Below, piece by piece: positions 26,042 through 35,181 of a stretch of DNA of 64,000 bases (positions are counted from its first letter, which is position 1; every line of letters starts with the position of its first letter). Both the position numbers and the translations under genes were made by a program. The notes beneath the pieces were generated by a model that was not told the origin of the DNA, ran no database searches, and saw only the letters and a list, made by a program, of their open reading frames with translations. This DNA comes from Roseiarcus sp963781895 (GTDB taxonomy: Bacteria; Pseudomonadota; Alphaproteobacteria; Rhizobiales; Beijerinckiaceae), in contig CAWAIM010000018.1 of assembly GCA_963781895.1 (NCBI GenBank), positions 1-64,000 of the forward strand, given 5' to 3'.

Positions 26042-26704
26042 GTGACCCTCGCGACCGCCGCTGATACTCACGCCGAGGCGAGCTTCCCTCGCCGGCAGGA
26101 CGGCGCGCGGAAGATCCTCGTGATCGCTTGCGGCGCCCTGGCGCGCGAAGTCCTGGCGCTTCGGCTCGAACATATCGACGTGGCTTGCCTGCCCGCGCAA
26201 CTGCACAATCGGCCGGAGCGGATCCCTGCGGCCATGCGCGCGAAAATCCGCGCCAACCGCGCGGCCTACGACGAGATTCTGTGCCTCTACGGCGACTGCG
26301 GGACCGGCGGCGAACTGGACCGGGTGCTCGCCGAAGAAGGCGTGAGGCGGATCGAAGGCGCGCATTGCTATGCGTTCTTCGCCGGCGAGGAGGCCTTCGC
26401 GGCGCTTGCCGAGGAAGAGCCTGGAACCTTCTACCTCACCGACTTTCTCGCCCGGCATTTCGACACGCTGGTCGTCAAGGGGCTCGGCCTCGACCGTTTC
26501 CCGCAATTGCGCGACGATTATTTCGGCGCCTACCGCCGGGTGGTCCATCTGGCGCAATTCGACGATCCCGAGACCACCGCGAAGGCCGAGGCCGCGGCCG
26601 AGCGGCTCGGTCTCGCCTTTGAGCGCCGTTTGACCGGCCTCGACGGATTGGCGGCGTTCCTGGGCGCGCCGGCGCGCCGGAAGGAGGAGCCATGGCCAGC
26701 CTGA
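26042..26704 (+). CDS. DUF1638 domain-containing protein
   Basis: Protein of 220 residues with a DUF1638 core: VIACGALAREVLALR, CLPAQLHNRPERIP, ILCLYGDCGTGG and GAHCYAFFAG. The Cys and His in ACGAL, YGDCGTGG and HCYAFF may bind a metal or corrin, which is my inference. Family function is unknown, but it is recurrently encoded with corrinoid methyltransferase genes. Start is a GTG at 26042 with GGAG upstream. The gene ends 13 bases inside the next gene. Confidence 0.85.
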   Translation: MTLATAADTHAEASFPRRQDGARKILVIACGALAREVLALRLEHIDVACLPAQLHNRPERIPAAMRAKIRANRAAYDEILCLYGDCGTGGELDRVLAEEGVRRIEGAHCYAFFAGEEAFAALAEEEPGTFYLTDFLARHFDTLVVKGLGLDRFPQLRDDYFGAYRRVVHLAQFDDPETTAKAEAAAERLGLAFERRLTGLDGLAAFLGAPARRKEEPWPA

Positions 26705-26997
26705 CGATCCTCTATTGGCGCGACATCCCGAGCCAGGTCATCGTCAAGGCGGGACGCGCCTCCGCCAAGCGCGAATTGTCGGAGCGCTTCATCCGCGCCA
26801 TCGACGCGGCGGCGATGCACGCCGGCGCCAAGGACGCGGACGCCTATCTCGCCGAATGGCGACGCGGCGAACCCGTCGCCTGCGGCGATGACCTGGAGAG
26901 CGAGGCCGCCGCGGCGGCCGAGCGGATCGAGGCCGAATACGACACCCACCGCCTGGCGGTCCTCGCCAAGCATGACGGACGCGAAGGCCCTGCTTGA
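26692..26997 (+). CDS. small Virulence_fact (PF13769-like) domain protein
   Basis: Protein of 101 residues. LTILYWRDIPSQVIVKAG and KRELSERFIRAIDAAAM are typical of the short proteins labelled virulence factor in databases. The label is historical; no virulence role is implied and the function is unknown. The ATG at 26692 lies inside the DUF1638 gene and follows GGAAGGAGGA, a very strong ribosome site. The stop overlaps the next start (TTGA). Its consistent company with corrinoid and folate genes suggests an accessory role in methyl transfer. Confidence 0.8.
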   Translation: MASLTILYWRDIPSQVIVKAGRASAKRELSERFIRAIDAAAMHAGAKDADAYLAEWRRGEPVACGDDLESEAAAAAERIEAEYDTHRLAVLAKHDGREGPA

Positions 26998-27509
26998 CCG
27001 CGCTCCTGACGCCGTCCGCTTTCGAGCCGCGCGGCAAGCGCCCGCCGCCCGATCGCAAGCCTAGGGCAAGGCTCTGGAGCGTTCGCCACGCAGCGCTGCT
27101 GGAGCGTCTCTATTCGAACTTCGAAGCCGCCCTCGTTCGCCTCGGCCCGCTCATTTCGCGCCTCGGCGCCGCGCGGCTCGAGCGTCCGGTCGCGGCGCTG
27201 GAGGCGGCCGTCAAGGGCGCCCTGTTCGATTGCCGCATGTGCGGCGATTGCGTGCTGTCGAAGACCGGCATGTCCTGCCCGATGAACTGCCCGAAGGCGA
27301 TGCGCAACGGTCCGTGCGGCGGCGTCAGGGCCAACGGCAATTGCGAAGTCTATCCCGAGATGCCCTGCGTCTGGGTCAAGGCCTACGAGGGGAGCCTCGG
27401 CATGCGCGGCGGCCGATCGATCGCCGACGTCCTGCCGCCGACCAATCACGCGCTGAAAGGCTCATCGACCTGGCTGCGTCTGGCGCGTGAACGGGGGACC
27501 GGCGCATGA
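26994..27509 (+). CDS. methylenetetrahydrofolate reductase C-terminal domain protein (MTHFR_C)
   Basis: Protein of 171 residues with a cysteine-rich domain at about 78-125: CRMCGDCVLSKTG, then CPMNCPKAMRNGPCGG and CEVYP...CVW. This pattern is the MTHFR_C (PF12225) signature, probably binding zinc or an Fe-S cluster. In acetogens related polypeptides help MTHFR couple to electron transfer. The N-terminal 75 residues are basic and helical. Start is TTG at 26994, overlapping the upstream stop by four bases; it overlaps the MTHFR gene by four bases as well. Confidence 0.87.
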   Translation: MTALLTPSAFEPRGKRPPPDRKPRARLWSVRHAALLERLYSNFEAALVRLGPLISRLGAARLERPVAALEAAVKGALFDCRMCGDCVLSKTGMSCPMNCPKAMRNGPCGGVRANGNCEVYPEMPCVWVKAYEGSLGMRGGRSIADVLPPTNHALKGSSTWLRLARERGTGA

Positions 27510-28549
27510 CGCCCTCCGTCCTTCCCCATCCCCACGACATCGGCGCCGATCCGGCCGCGCCGCTGATCGATCTGCCCGGCCACTCGTCGCGCGGCAGGCT
27601 CGAGCGCGTGCTTCGCCGGGGGGAATTCGCGGTCACCGCCGAGCTCAGCCCGCCGGATTCGGCCGACGCCGAGGACGTGCATGACGGCGTGCGGGTTTTC
27701 GAGGGCTGGGTCGACGGCGTCAACGCCACGGACGGCTCCGGCGCGCATTGTCACATGTCGAGCGTCGCCGTCTGCGCGATTCTGACCCGCCTCGGCTTTT
27801 CGCCGGTGCTGCAGATCTCCTGCCGCGATTATAACCGGATCGCGATCCAGGGCGCGGTGCTCGGCGCGGCGGCGCTCGGCGTCAGCAACGTGCTCTGTCT
27901 GACCGGCGACGGCGTGCAATGCGGCGACCATCCCGAGGCCAAGCCGGTGTTCGATCTCGATTCGATCTCGCTCTTGTCGATCATCCGCGCGATGCGCGAC
28001 GAGGGCCGGTTCCTCTCCGGCCGCAAACTGACCACCCCGCCGCGCGTGTTTCTCGGCGCGGTCGAGAACCCGTTCGCGCCTCCCTACGAATTTCGCGTCG
28101 CCCGGCTCGCCAAGAAAATCGCCGCCGGCGCCCAGTTCGTGCAGACGCAATATTGCTTCGACCTGCCGCTGCTCAGAAGCTTCATGGCGAGGGCCCGCGA
28201 CAGCGGGCTCGACAAGAGCTGCTTCATCCTGGTCGGCGTCGGGCCGCTCGCCTCGGCCCGGACGGCGCGCTGGATGCGCGCCAATGTCGCCGGCGTGCAT
28301 ATCCCCGATTCCGTCATCGCGCGGCTGGACGGCGCCGCCGATCAGAGGGCCGAGGGCAAGCGCATCTGCGTCGAGATGATCCAACAGTTGCGCGAGGAGC
28401 GCGGCGTCGCCGGCGTGCACGTGATGGCCTACCGGCAGTCTCAATACGTCGCCGAAATCGTGCGCGATTCCGGGGTGCTGCGCGGTCGCGCGCCGTGGCG
28501 GCGGGACTTCGTCCCCAGGACGCAGCCGGTCGAGAGCCTCGAAGCGTGA
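27506..28549 (+). CDS. methylenetetrahydrofolate reductase
   Basis: TIM-barrel flavoprotein of 347 residues that reduces 5,10-methylene-H4folate to 5-methyl-H4folate (or runs in reverse when methyl groups are being oxidised). AELSPPDSADAEDV, VDGVNATDG, LQISCRDYNR, SNVLCLTGDG and FVQTQYCFD mark substrate and FAD positions. It is of the longer type paired with a separate MTHFR_C protein rather than the plain MetF of methionine synthesis. ATG at 27506 overlaps the MTHFR_C stop (ATGA). Confidence 0.92.
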   Translation: MTPSVLPHPHDIGADPAAPLIDLPGHSSRGRLERVLRRGEFAVTAELSPPDSADAEDVHDGVRVFEGWVDGVNATDGSGAHCHMSSVAVCAILTRLGFSPVLQISCRDYNRIAIQGAVLGAAALGVSNVLCLTGDGVQCGDHPEAKPVFDLDSISLLSIIRAMRDEGRFLSGRKLTTPPRVFLGAVENPFAPPYEFRVARLAKKIAAGAQFVQTQYCFDLPLLRSFMARARDSGLDKSCFILVGVGPLASARTARWMRANVAGVHIPDSVIARLDGAADQRAEGKRICVEMIQQLREERGVAGVHVMAYRQSQYVAEIVRDSGVLRGRAPWRRDFVPRTQPVESLEA

Positions 28550-28563
28550 TAAGCGTGTGCGAT

Positions 28564-28653
28564 GTCGTCGTCGCGAGGAGCGGAGCGATGCAGCCGTCCA
28601 GCGGTCGCGCCGCGGGCCAAGGCCGGATTGTTTCGCTTCGCCGGCGATGACGC
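28564..28653. repeat. REP-like extragenic palindromic element
   Basis: Imperfect inverted repeat: GTCGTCGCGAGGAGCGG on the left and CGCTTCGCCGGCGATGACG on the right. It lies in the 144-base gap between the MTHFR and methyltransferase genes. A related element occurs at 43338-43422. Confidence 0.6.
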
Positions 28654-28693
28654 GTTCCGGCGCCATCGCCCTTACAACAGGAACTCTTTTCCC

Positions 28694-29605
28694 ATGACCG
28701 AAACCATCGTCTCCTCCGCCAGCAAGGAAGTCGTGATCGGCTTCGAGCGCCGCTTCGTCATGATCGGCGAACGCATCAACCCGACCGGGCGCAAATCGCT
28801 GGCCGCCGAAATGGCGGCGGGCGACTACAGCCGGGTCGTCGCCGAGGCGCTCGCCCAGGTCGAAGCCGGGGCGCAGATGCTCGATGTCAACGCCGGCATC
28901 CCGCTCGCCGACGAACCGCGCATTCTCGCCGAATGCGTGAAGCTGGTGCAGGAGACGGTCGATGTTCCGCTGTCGATCGATTCCTCGATCGTCGAGGCGC
29001 TCGAAGCCGGCCTCGCGGTCTACAAGGGCAAGCCGCTGGTCAATTCGGTCACCGGCGAAGAGGAGCGCCTCGAGCGCGTGCTGCCGCTGGTGAAGAAATA
29101 CGGCGCCGCGGTGATCGCGATCTCCAACGACGAGACCGGAATCTCCGAGGATCCGGACGTGCGCTACGCGGTCGCCGAGAAGATCGTCCACCGCGCCCTG
29201 GACTACGGCATCAGGCGCGAGGACGTGATCGTCGACCCGCTCGTCATGCCGGTCGGGGCGATCGGGGACGCCGGCGCGCGGCTGATGCGCCTGCTGCGCC
29301 GCCTGCAGGGCGAACTGAAGGTCAACACCAGCTGCGGCGCCTCGAACTTCTCGTTCGGACTGCCCAACCGCCGCGGCCTCGGCGCCGCCTTCCTGCCGAT
29401 GATGATCGGCGCTGGCCTGACCTCGGCGATCATGAATCCGCTGCACGCCGAAGACATCCAGGCGATCCTCGGGGCCAACGTGGTGATGGGCCACGATCCG
29501 AATTGCGGCGCCTGGATCCGCAAATATCGCGAGCCGGCGCCGGAGGGCGAGGCGGGCGCGGGCGCGGGCGGACGGCGCGAAGGCCGCCGCCGCGCGAGGG
29601 GCTGA
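28694..29605 (+). CDS. methyltetrahydrofolate:corrinoid methyltransferase
   Basis: Pterin-binding TIM barrel of 303 residues, as in AcsE/MtgA and the H4folate domain of MetH. MIGERINPTGRKSL binds the pterin; QMLDVNAGIP, SIDSS, NSVTGEEERL, AISNDETG and SCGASNFSFGLPNR follow, all conserved in the group. It moves methyl between H4folate and the corrinoid protein encoded 2.7 kb upstream. The C-terminus ends in a Gly/Ala/Arg-rich low-complexity tail not typical of the family. The activator gene starts 11 bases on. Confidence 0.93.
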   Translation: MTETIVSSASKEVVIGFERRFVMIGERINPTGRKSLAAEMAAGDYSRVVAEALAQVEAGAQMLDVNAGIPLADEPRILAECVKLVQETVDVPLSIDSSIVEALEAGLAVYKGKPLVNSVTGEEERLERVLPLVKKYGAAVIAISNDETGISEDPDVRYAVAEKIVHRALDYGIRREDVIVDPLVMPVGAIGDAGARLMRLLRRLQGELKVNTSCGASNFSFGLPNRRGLGAAFLPMMIGAGLTSAIMNPLHAEDIQAILGANVVMGHDPNCGAWIRKYREPAPEGEAGAGAGGRREGRRRARG

Positions 29606-29616
29606 GCGGCGTTTCG

Positions 29617-31633
29617 GTGAGCGCGCATCGCGTCGTCTTCACCCCGTCGGGCAAGAGGGGCGAATTCCCCGACGGGACCAGCCTGCTCGCCGCCGCGCGC
29701 GCGCTCGGCGTCGATCTCGATTCGGTCTGCGGCGGGCGCGGCATTTGCGGCCGCTGCCAGATCGACGTCGCCGAAGGCGCGTTCGCCAAGCACGCTTTGT
29801 CCTCGAGCGCCGGCCATGCGACGCCCTGGAACGAGGTCGAACAGCGCTATTCCGACAAGCGCGGCCCGTTCGCCCCCGGCCGGCGGCTCGGCTGTCAGGC
29901 CAAGGTTTGCGGCGATCTCGTCGTCGACGTGCCGGCGGAAAGCCAGGTCCATCGCCAGGTCGTGCGCAAGCGCGCCGAGGAGCATCCGATCGACATCGAT
30001 CCGGTCGTGCGCCTGCACTATGTCGAGGTCGCCGAGCCGGACATGCACGACCCGTCGAGCGATCTTCGCCGCCTGCAGCGGGCGCTGAGCGAGCAATGGG
30101 GCGTCGCCGACGCCGGCGCCGATCTCGCCGTGCTCGCCGGCCTGCAGAAGGCGCTGCGCGCCCAGGACTGGAAAGTCACGGCGGCGCTGCGCAAGGGGCG
30201 CGACATCGTCGCGGTCATGCCGGGCTTCGCCGAGCGGGCCTACGGCGTCGCCATCGACGTCGGCTCGACCACCATCGCGGCCCATCTCTGCGATCTGGTC
30301 AGCGGCGAGGTGGTCGCCGCGGTCGGCGCGATGAACCCGCAGATCCGCTTCGGCGAGGATCTGATGAGCCGCGTTTCCTATGTGATGATGAACCCGGGCG
30401 GCGATAAGGAGCTGACGCGGGTCGTGCGCGAGGTCGATCGACGCGCTGATCGGCGAGGCGGCGGCCGAGGCCGGCGTCGCGCGCGGCGAGATCCTGGAAG
30501 CGACCCTGGTCGGCAATCCGATCATGCATCATCTCGTTCTCGGCCTCGATCCGACCGAGCTCGGCGGGGCGCCGTTCGCGCTGACCATCGACGGCGCCTA
30601 CGAAGCGCGCGCGCGCCAACTCGGCCTCGACATCGCCCCCGGCGCCTGTCTCTACGCGCTGCCGTGCATCGCCGGCCATGTCGGCGCGGACGCCGCCGGC
30701 ATGGTTCTGGCGGAAGGACCGTACCTGCGCGACGAACTGACCCTTCTCGTCGACGTCGGCACCAACGCCGAAATCGTGTTCGGCAACCGCGAGCGGCTGC
30801 TCGCCTGCTCCTCGCCGACCGGACCGGCCTTCGAGGGGGCGCAGATTTCCTGCGGCCAGCGCGCGGCGCCGGGCGCGATCGAGCGGGTCAGGATCGACCG
30901 CGCCACGCTCGAACCGCGCTTCAAGGTGATCGGCTGCGATCTGTGGTCGGACGATCCCGGGTTCGCGGAAGCCTCGGCGAGCGTCGGCGTCACCGGCGTG
31001 TGCGGCTCGGGGATCATCGAGGCGATCGCCGAAATGCATCTGGCCGGAATCGTCTCCGAGGACGGCGTCATCGACGGCGCGCTCGCGCAGCGAACCCGGC
31101 GCGTCGAGGCGGTCGGCCGCACCTTCGCTTATGTCCTCAATGACGGCGCGCCGCGCCTCCTCGTCTATCAGACCGACGTGCGCGCGATCCAGCTCGCCAA
31201 GGCCGCGCTCTATGCGGGGGCGAAGCTGCTGATCGAGCGCCGGGGCGCCGGCGCGCCCGAGCGCATCATTCTCGCCGGCGCGTTCGGCAGCCATATCGAT
31301 CCGCTGTACGCGATGGCGCTCGGGCTGATCCCCGACTGCGATCTTTCCAGGGTCGCGAGCGCCGGCAACGCCGCCGGCACCGGCGCCCGCATCGCGCTTC
31401 TCAACCTCGCCGCGCGGGCCGAGATCGAGGACGTCGTCCTGCGGATCGAAAAGATCGAGACCGCGATCGAGCCGCGCTTTCAGGAGCATTTCGTCGCCGC
31501 GATGGCGATTCCCAACAAGGCGGACGCGTTCCCGAATCTGGCGCGGCGCGTCGAACTGCCGGCGCGCAAGGAGCCGGGCGGCGAGGGCGCGCCGCGCAGG
31601 CGCAGGCGCGCTGCTTCCGCCGGGCCGGGCTAG
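29617..31633 (+). CDS. corrinoid activation protein, ASKHA with 2Fe-2S domain (RACo-like; frameshifted as given)
   Basis: ATP-dependent reductive activator of about 672 residues that returns oxidised Co(II) corrinoid to Co(I). The N-terminal ferredoxin-like domain has Cys38, Cys44, Cys47 and Cys93 (CGGRGICGRC, then LGCQAK). The ASKHA core begins VAIDVGSTTIAAHL and includes DVGTNAEIVFG, GITGVCGSG-like VGVTGVCGSGIIEA and LAGAFGSHID. A frame change at about 30432-30440 joins the halves; length is 3n+1. GTG at 29617 is the likely start. DUF4445-type activators like this replace the MetH reactivation domain or serve Mtx methyltransferases. Confidence 0.88.
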
Positions 31634-31636
31634 CGC

Positions 31637-32950
31637 ATGGCGGAGTTCGCCCACAATCGGGAGCTCGCTCGCGCGCTGGCGCGGCTCGACGCGCTGACCG
31701 ACTGGGAGCGGCGGCCGCGCGGAGGGATGCGCGTCGGCCTCGAGCCGATGCTCGACTTGAGCGCGCGGCTCGGCGATCCGCACAAGGCCTTCCGCTCGAT
31801 CCATGTCGCCGGCACCAAGGGCAAGGGCTCGGTATCGGCTTTGATCGAGGCCGCGCTGGTTCGCGCCGGCTTGCGGGTCGGCCGCTACGGGTCGCCGCAT
31901 GTCGAGCATGTGACCGAGCGCGTGAGCGTCGAGGGGCGCTCGGTCGACGAGCCGACGCTGGCGCGCGGGCTCGATCGCGCCCTCGACGCCTACGAGGCCG
32001 CGCGCCGGGCCGGGACGCCGGGGGCCGAGGCGACCTGGTTCGACCTCATGACCGCCGCCGCCCTGGTCATTTTCAAGGAGGCCGGTCTCGAATGGGCGGT
32101 CGTCGAAGTCGGCATCGGCGGGCGGCTCGACTCGACCAACGTCGTCGACGGCGAAATCGCCGTCGTCACCAACATCGAACTCGAGCACACCGAAATTCTC
32201 GGGTCCACCCGGGCGGCGATCGCGCGCGAGAAGGTCGGCATTCTCAAGCCCGGCGCCATTCTCGTCACCACGCTCGGTCCCGACGACGAGGCCGGCAAAG
32301 TGCTGCAGGCGAGGGCCGACGAGCTGCGCTGCCCGGTCGCGCGCGCGCCTGTCGACGCCGCGGCGACGATCGAGGACAGCAACGCCGCGCTCGCCGGGCT
32401 CGCGCTCGATCAGCTCGGCCGCGCGGGCGTCAGCGCCCGCCGCGAACCGATCGCCGGCGCCGCGGTCGGCCCATGGCTCCTCGACGCCGAGACCCGCGCC
32501 GCCGCGCGCCTGCCCGGCCGCATGGAGCGATTGGCGATCGACGTCGGCGCCAGGAGCCTGCCGGTGGTGTTCGACGGCGCGCATGTGCCGTTCAATCTCG
32601 CCGCGGTGCTGCGCGATCTGAAGCTCGCGCCGGGCCTCGCGGGTCCTTGCGTCGCGGTGGTGGCGCTGGCCGCCGACAAGGACGCGAAGGGCTTTGTCGC
32701 CGAGCTCGGCCGGCGCGCCTCGACGATCGTGTTCACCGATCTGCCGGATTCGCGCCGAGGCCGTTCGCCTTCGGACCTGCAGGCGATCGCGGCTTCGCTC
32801 GGCCTTAAGAGCGAGATCGAGCCGGATCCCAGGCGGGCGTTCCGGCGCGCGGCCGAACTGGCCGCGAGGACGAAGGCGTGGCTCATCGTCACCGGCTCGC
32901 TCTATCTGGTCGGCGCGTTGCGCGGCGAAACCGGCGCCGCGGCGCGCTAG
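31637..32950 (+). CDS. folC: bifunctional folylpolyglutamate / dihydrofolate synthase
   Basis: Mur-ligase-type enzyme of 437 residues adding glutamates to folates. GTKGKGS (59-65) is the P-loop, with the YGSPHVEHVTERV substrate segment, NIELEHTEILGST and GAILVTTL. The C-domain has FDGAHVPFNLAA, in which FDGAHN is usual; the Asn is Val here, an unusual replacement close to the glutamate site. It starts three bases after the corrinoid activator, so it is in the same operon. It may be a cluster-specific FolC paralogue for polyglutamylated H4folate cofactor, or the sole FolC. Confidence 0.88.
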   Translation: MAEFAHNRELARALARLDALTDWERRPRGGMRVGLEPMLDLSARLGDPHKAFRSIHVAGTKGKGSVSALIEAALVRAGLRVGRYGSPHVEHVTERVSVEGRSVDEPTLARGLDRALDAYEAARRAGTPGAEATWFDLMTAAALVIFKEAGLEWAVVEVGIGGRLDSTNVVDGEIAVVTNIELEHTEILGSTRAAIAREKVGILKPGAILVTTLGPDDEAGKVLQARADELRCPVARAPVDAAATIEDSNAALAGLALDQLGRAGVSARREPIAGAAVGPWLLDAETRAAARLPGRMERLAIDVGARSLPVVFDGAHVPFNLAAVLRDLKLAPGLAGPCVAVVALAADKDAKGFVAELGRRASTIVFTDLPDSRRGRSPSDLQAIAASLGLKSEIEPDPRRAFRRAAELAARTKAWLIVTGSLYLVGALRGETGAAAR

Positions 32951-32975
32951 CGGGCGGCCGCGACCGCTTGGAGGA

Positions 32976-34899
32976 TCACCGGGTTGCTTCCTTGGCGCGT
33001 TCTTCGTCGCAGACTTTCAGGCGCTTGAGTTTGGGAAATTCGCCGAGCCTGGCGCCTGGAACGCAGACCGGCGCCCCGGCCTTTTGCAGCGACGCGACGA
33101 GCTGATCCTCCTCCTGCTGGCGCTCCATGGCCCAAAAACCGCTGAACACGGGTTCGGCGGCGAAATCGGGGAAGCGGCCCTTCAGATCCGCCACGGTCGC
33201 CGCCGCATCGCCCGAGGCGCCGAGTTCGACTTGCGCGGCCGCGAGCAATGCGAGGTCCGTCGGCCCGGGCGTTCTCCAGGCGGCCGAGCGCTTGTTCATG
33301 TCGACCGCATCCTGGTATCGCTTGGAAAAAAAGTAGTTTTCTACGCAATTGGCGGGATACCAGGGCGGAGGCGACGGATTGAGGCTAAAGCCTCGTTTGC
33401 ACATCGCCGTCCCCTCCTCGGGCTTGCCGTAAAATGACATATTCCCCGCCGCAAACATGAGGATGTCGGCCGAACCTGGATTGAGTTCGACCGATTTGTT
33501 GGTTTCGACCATCGCCTGCCTCAAATCGCCCGACATGCCGAGCACGCCCGCCAGAAGGCTGTGGGCTTCAGCGTCGTAAGGATCAATTTCGAGGGCCTGG
33601 CGGGCGAGTCTATTCATCTCGGCCAGCGAACTGTTGCTTGGGGGAATTTCGGAATTGTAGATCACCCACGCCTTCTTGACGTAGGCCCGCGTCAATTGCG
33701 GGTCCTTGGCGATCGCCGCGTCCGCATATTTGAGCGCCTCCGCAAGATCTTCCTTGGCGCCTTTCTCACTGGCCGCGGCCGCCAGAGCCCAGAGATCATA
33801 GGCCTGAAGGTCGGACGGAGGCTTGCGCCTGGCGGCCGCCGCGGATTGCTTCGCGAGGAAGTTGTAGCCGCCCAGCGCGTTCAGGACACGGTCGGCAATT
33901 TCGCTCTGTAGGCTGAAAACGTCGCCCGCCGGTCGATCCCAGCGATTTGACCACAGGTTCGCGCCGCTGGCGCCGTCAAAGAGCTGCGCGTTGACGCGGA
34001 TGTGCTCCCCTTCGCTCTGGATCGACCCCTTGAGAACGTAGCGGACGCCCAGATCCCTGGCGATCCGCCGCACGTCGGCCGACTTGTCGCGATAGGCCTC
34101 CGTCGACGCGCTGGCGATGACGTCGATGTCATGAAAGCGCGAGAAGTCGGTGACAATGTCGGCGGACACGCCATGGGCGAGCCGGTCGGCCGCGGCGTCG
34201 CCTCCGAGGTTATCGAACGGCATCACGGCGATCGATGGATGCGCGGAGGAGACGGCGCGATGCATGTACCACCAGCTCCCGCCGACAACCATGATCGTTG
34301 TCACGGCGGCCGCGATCATCGGGCGAGCGCGCCGGAAGGTCCGCAGAAAGCACATGGCGCCAGGCCGGCCCTGAACCCGCGAGCCGCACGACGTAGGTTC
34401 GCACCGGCCGGCTGATGTTCTTGACCTGCTGCTCGCCGACGAAGTCGAGCGCCAATCCCAGCTTGCCCTGCATCTGGTCGTAGGCCGTGCCGGAAATCAA
34501 TATTCCGCCCGGCTTGCAAAGCTGTTCGAGTCGCGCCGCGACGTTGACGCCGTCGCCGAGCAGATCGTCGCTCTCGACGACGACGTCGCCGAGATTGATC
34601 CCGATGCGGTAGACGAGGCGCTTTTCCGGCGCGGTTCCTTGCTGGCGCTCCGGCACGGCCTTCTGCATCGCGACCGCGAAGGCGACCGCGTCGACGACGG
34701 AGCCGAATTCGGCGATGAAGCCGTCGCCCATCGTCTTGACGATCCGCCCGCTATGCTCGGCGAGAAGCGGATCGATGGTCGTAACTCGAACGTCCTTCAG
34801 AGCCGCGAGGGTCGAGCCTTCGTCGGCCTCGATCTTGCCCGAATACCCCACCACGTCGGCGGCGAGAATGGCCGCCAGCCTGCGAACCGTACGGTCCAT
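32976..34899 (-). CDS. class III adenylate/guanylate cyclase with TolB-like and TPR domains (frameshifted as given)
   Basis: Membrane signalling protein of about 641 residues. The N-terminal cyclase domain has AADVVGYS (metal Asp), MGDGFIAEF and LLGDGVNVAARLE, so catalytic residues look intact and it should make cyclic nucleotide. One membrane helix follows (RPMIAAAVTTIMVVGGSWW). The outer part has IAVMPFDNLGGD and VLKGSIQSEG (TolB-like), then several TPR-type repeats. The frame changes at about 34355-34372, just before the membrane helix; length is 3n+1. Start at 34899 follows GGGGGAGAG. Such fusions are abundant in Hyphomicrobiales; the sensed signal is unknown. Confidence 0.86.
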
Positions 34900-35022
34900 C
34901 GCGCTCTCCCCCGCGACCGCGTCTTCCCTTGTGCAATACTCGCCGTGCAATACCCGGCCCGATATCCCCGAGACAGGATCCGGATTTTGGTCCTAAATTG
35001 CGTAGTGCGCCGCTCCGCCTAT

Positions 35023-35054
35023 GCGGCTAAGGTAAGCCGCAATTGCGGTTTTTT
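35023..35054 (+). terminator. intrinsic terminator with a competing hairpin (possible leader attenuator)
   Basis: CCGC-AATT-GCGG followed by six T (35037-35054) is a short intrinsic terminator. A mutually exclusive hairpin GCGGCT/AGCCGC (35023-35040) shares its left arm. No plus-strand gene ends just upstream; the next plus-strand gene starts at 35182. Confidence 0.5.
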
Positions 35055-35181
35055 ATCTGCATCGGCCAGGCGCCGCTGGGCGAAAATGGGGCGGCCCTTT
35101 GCCAAGCCGTGGACTGCGCGTAAATCTTGAGCTGTCGAAACACAATTCGGCGACCCGCGCGGGCGACGCCGGGAGGACGCC

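Noticed and set aside
27446..29494. A 682-codon open frame antisense to the MTHFR and methyltransferase genes
   Set aside because: Shadow of well-supported genes on the other strand; the AGEAKQS-like stretch inside is only the REP-like element read through.
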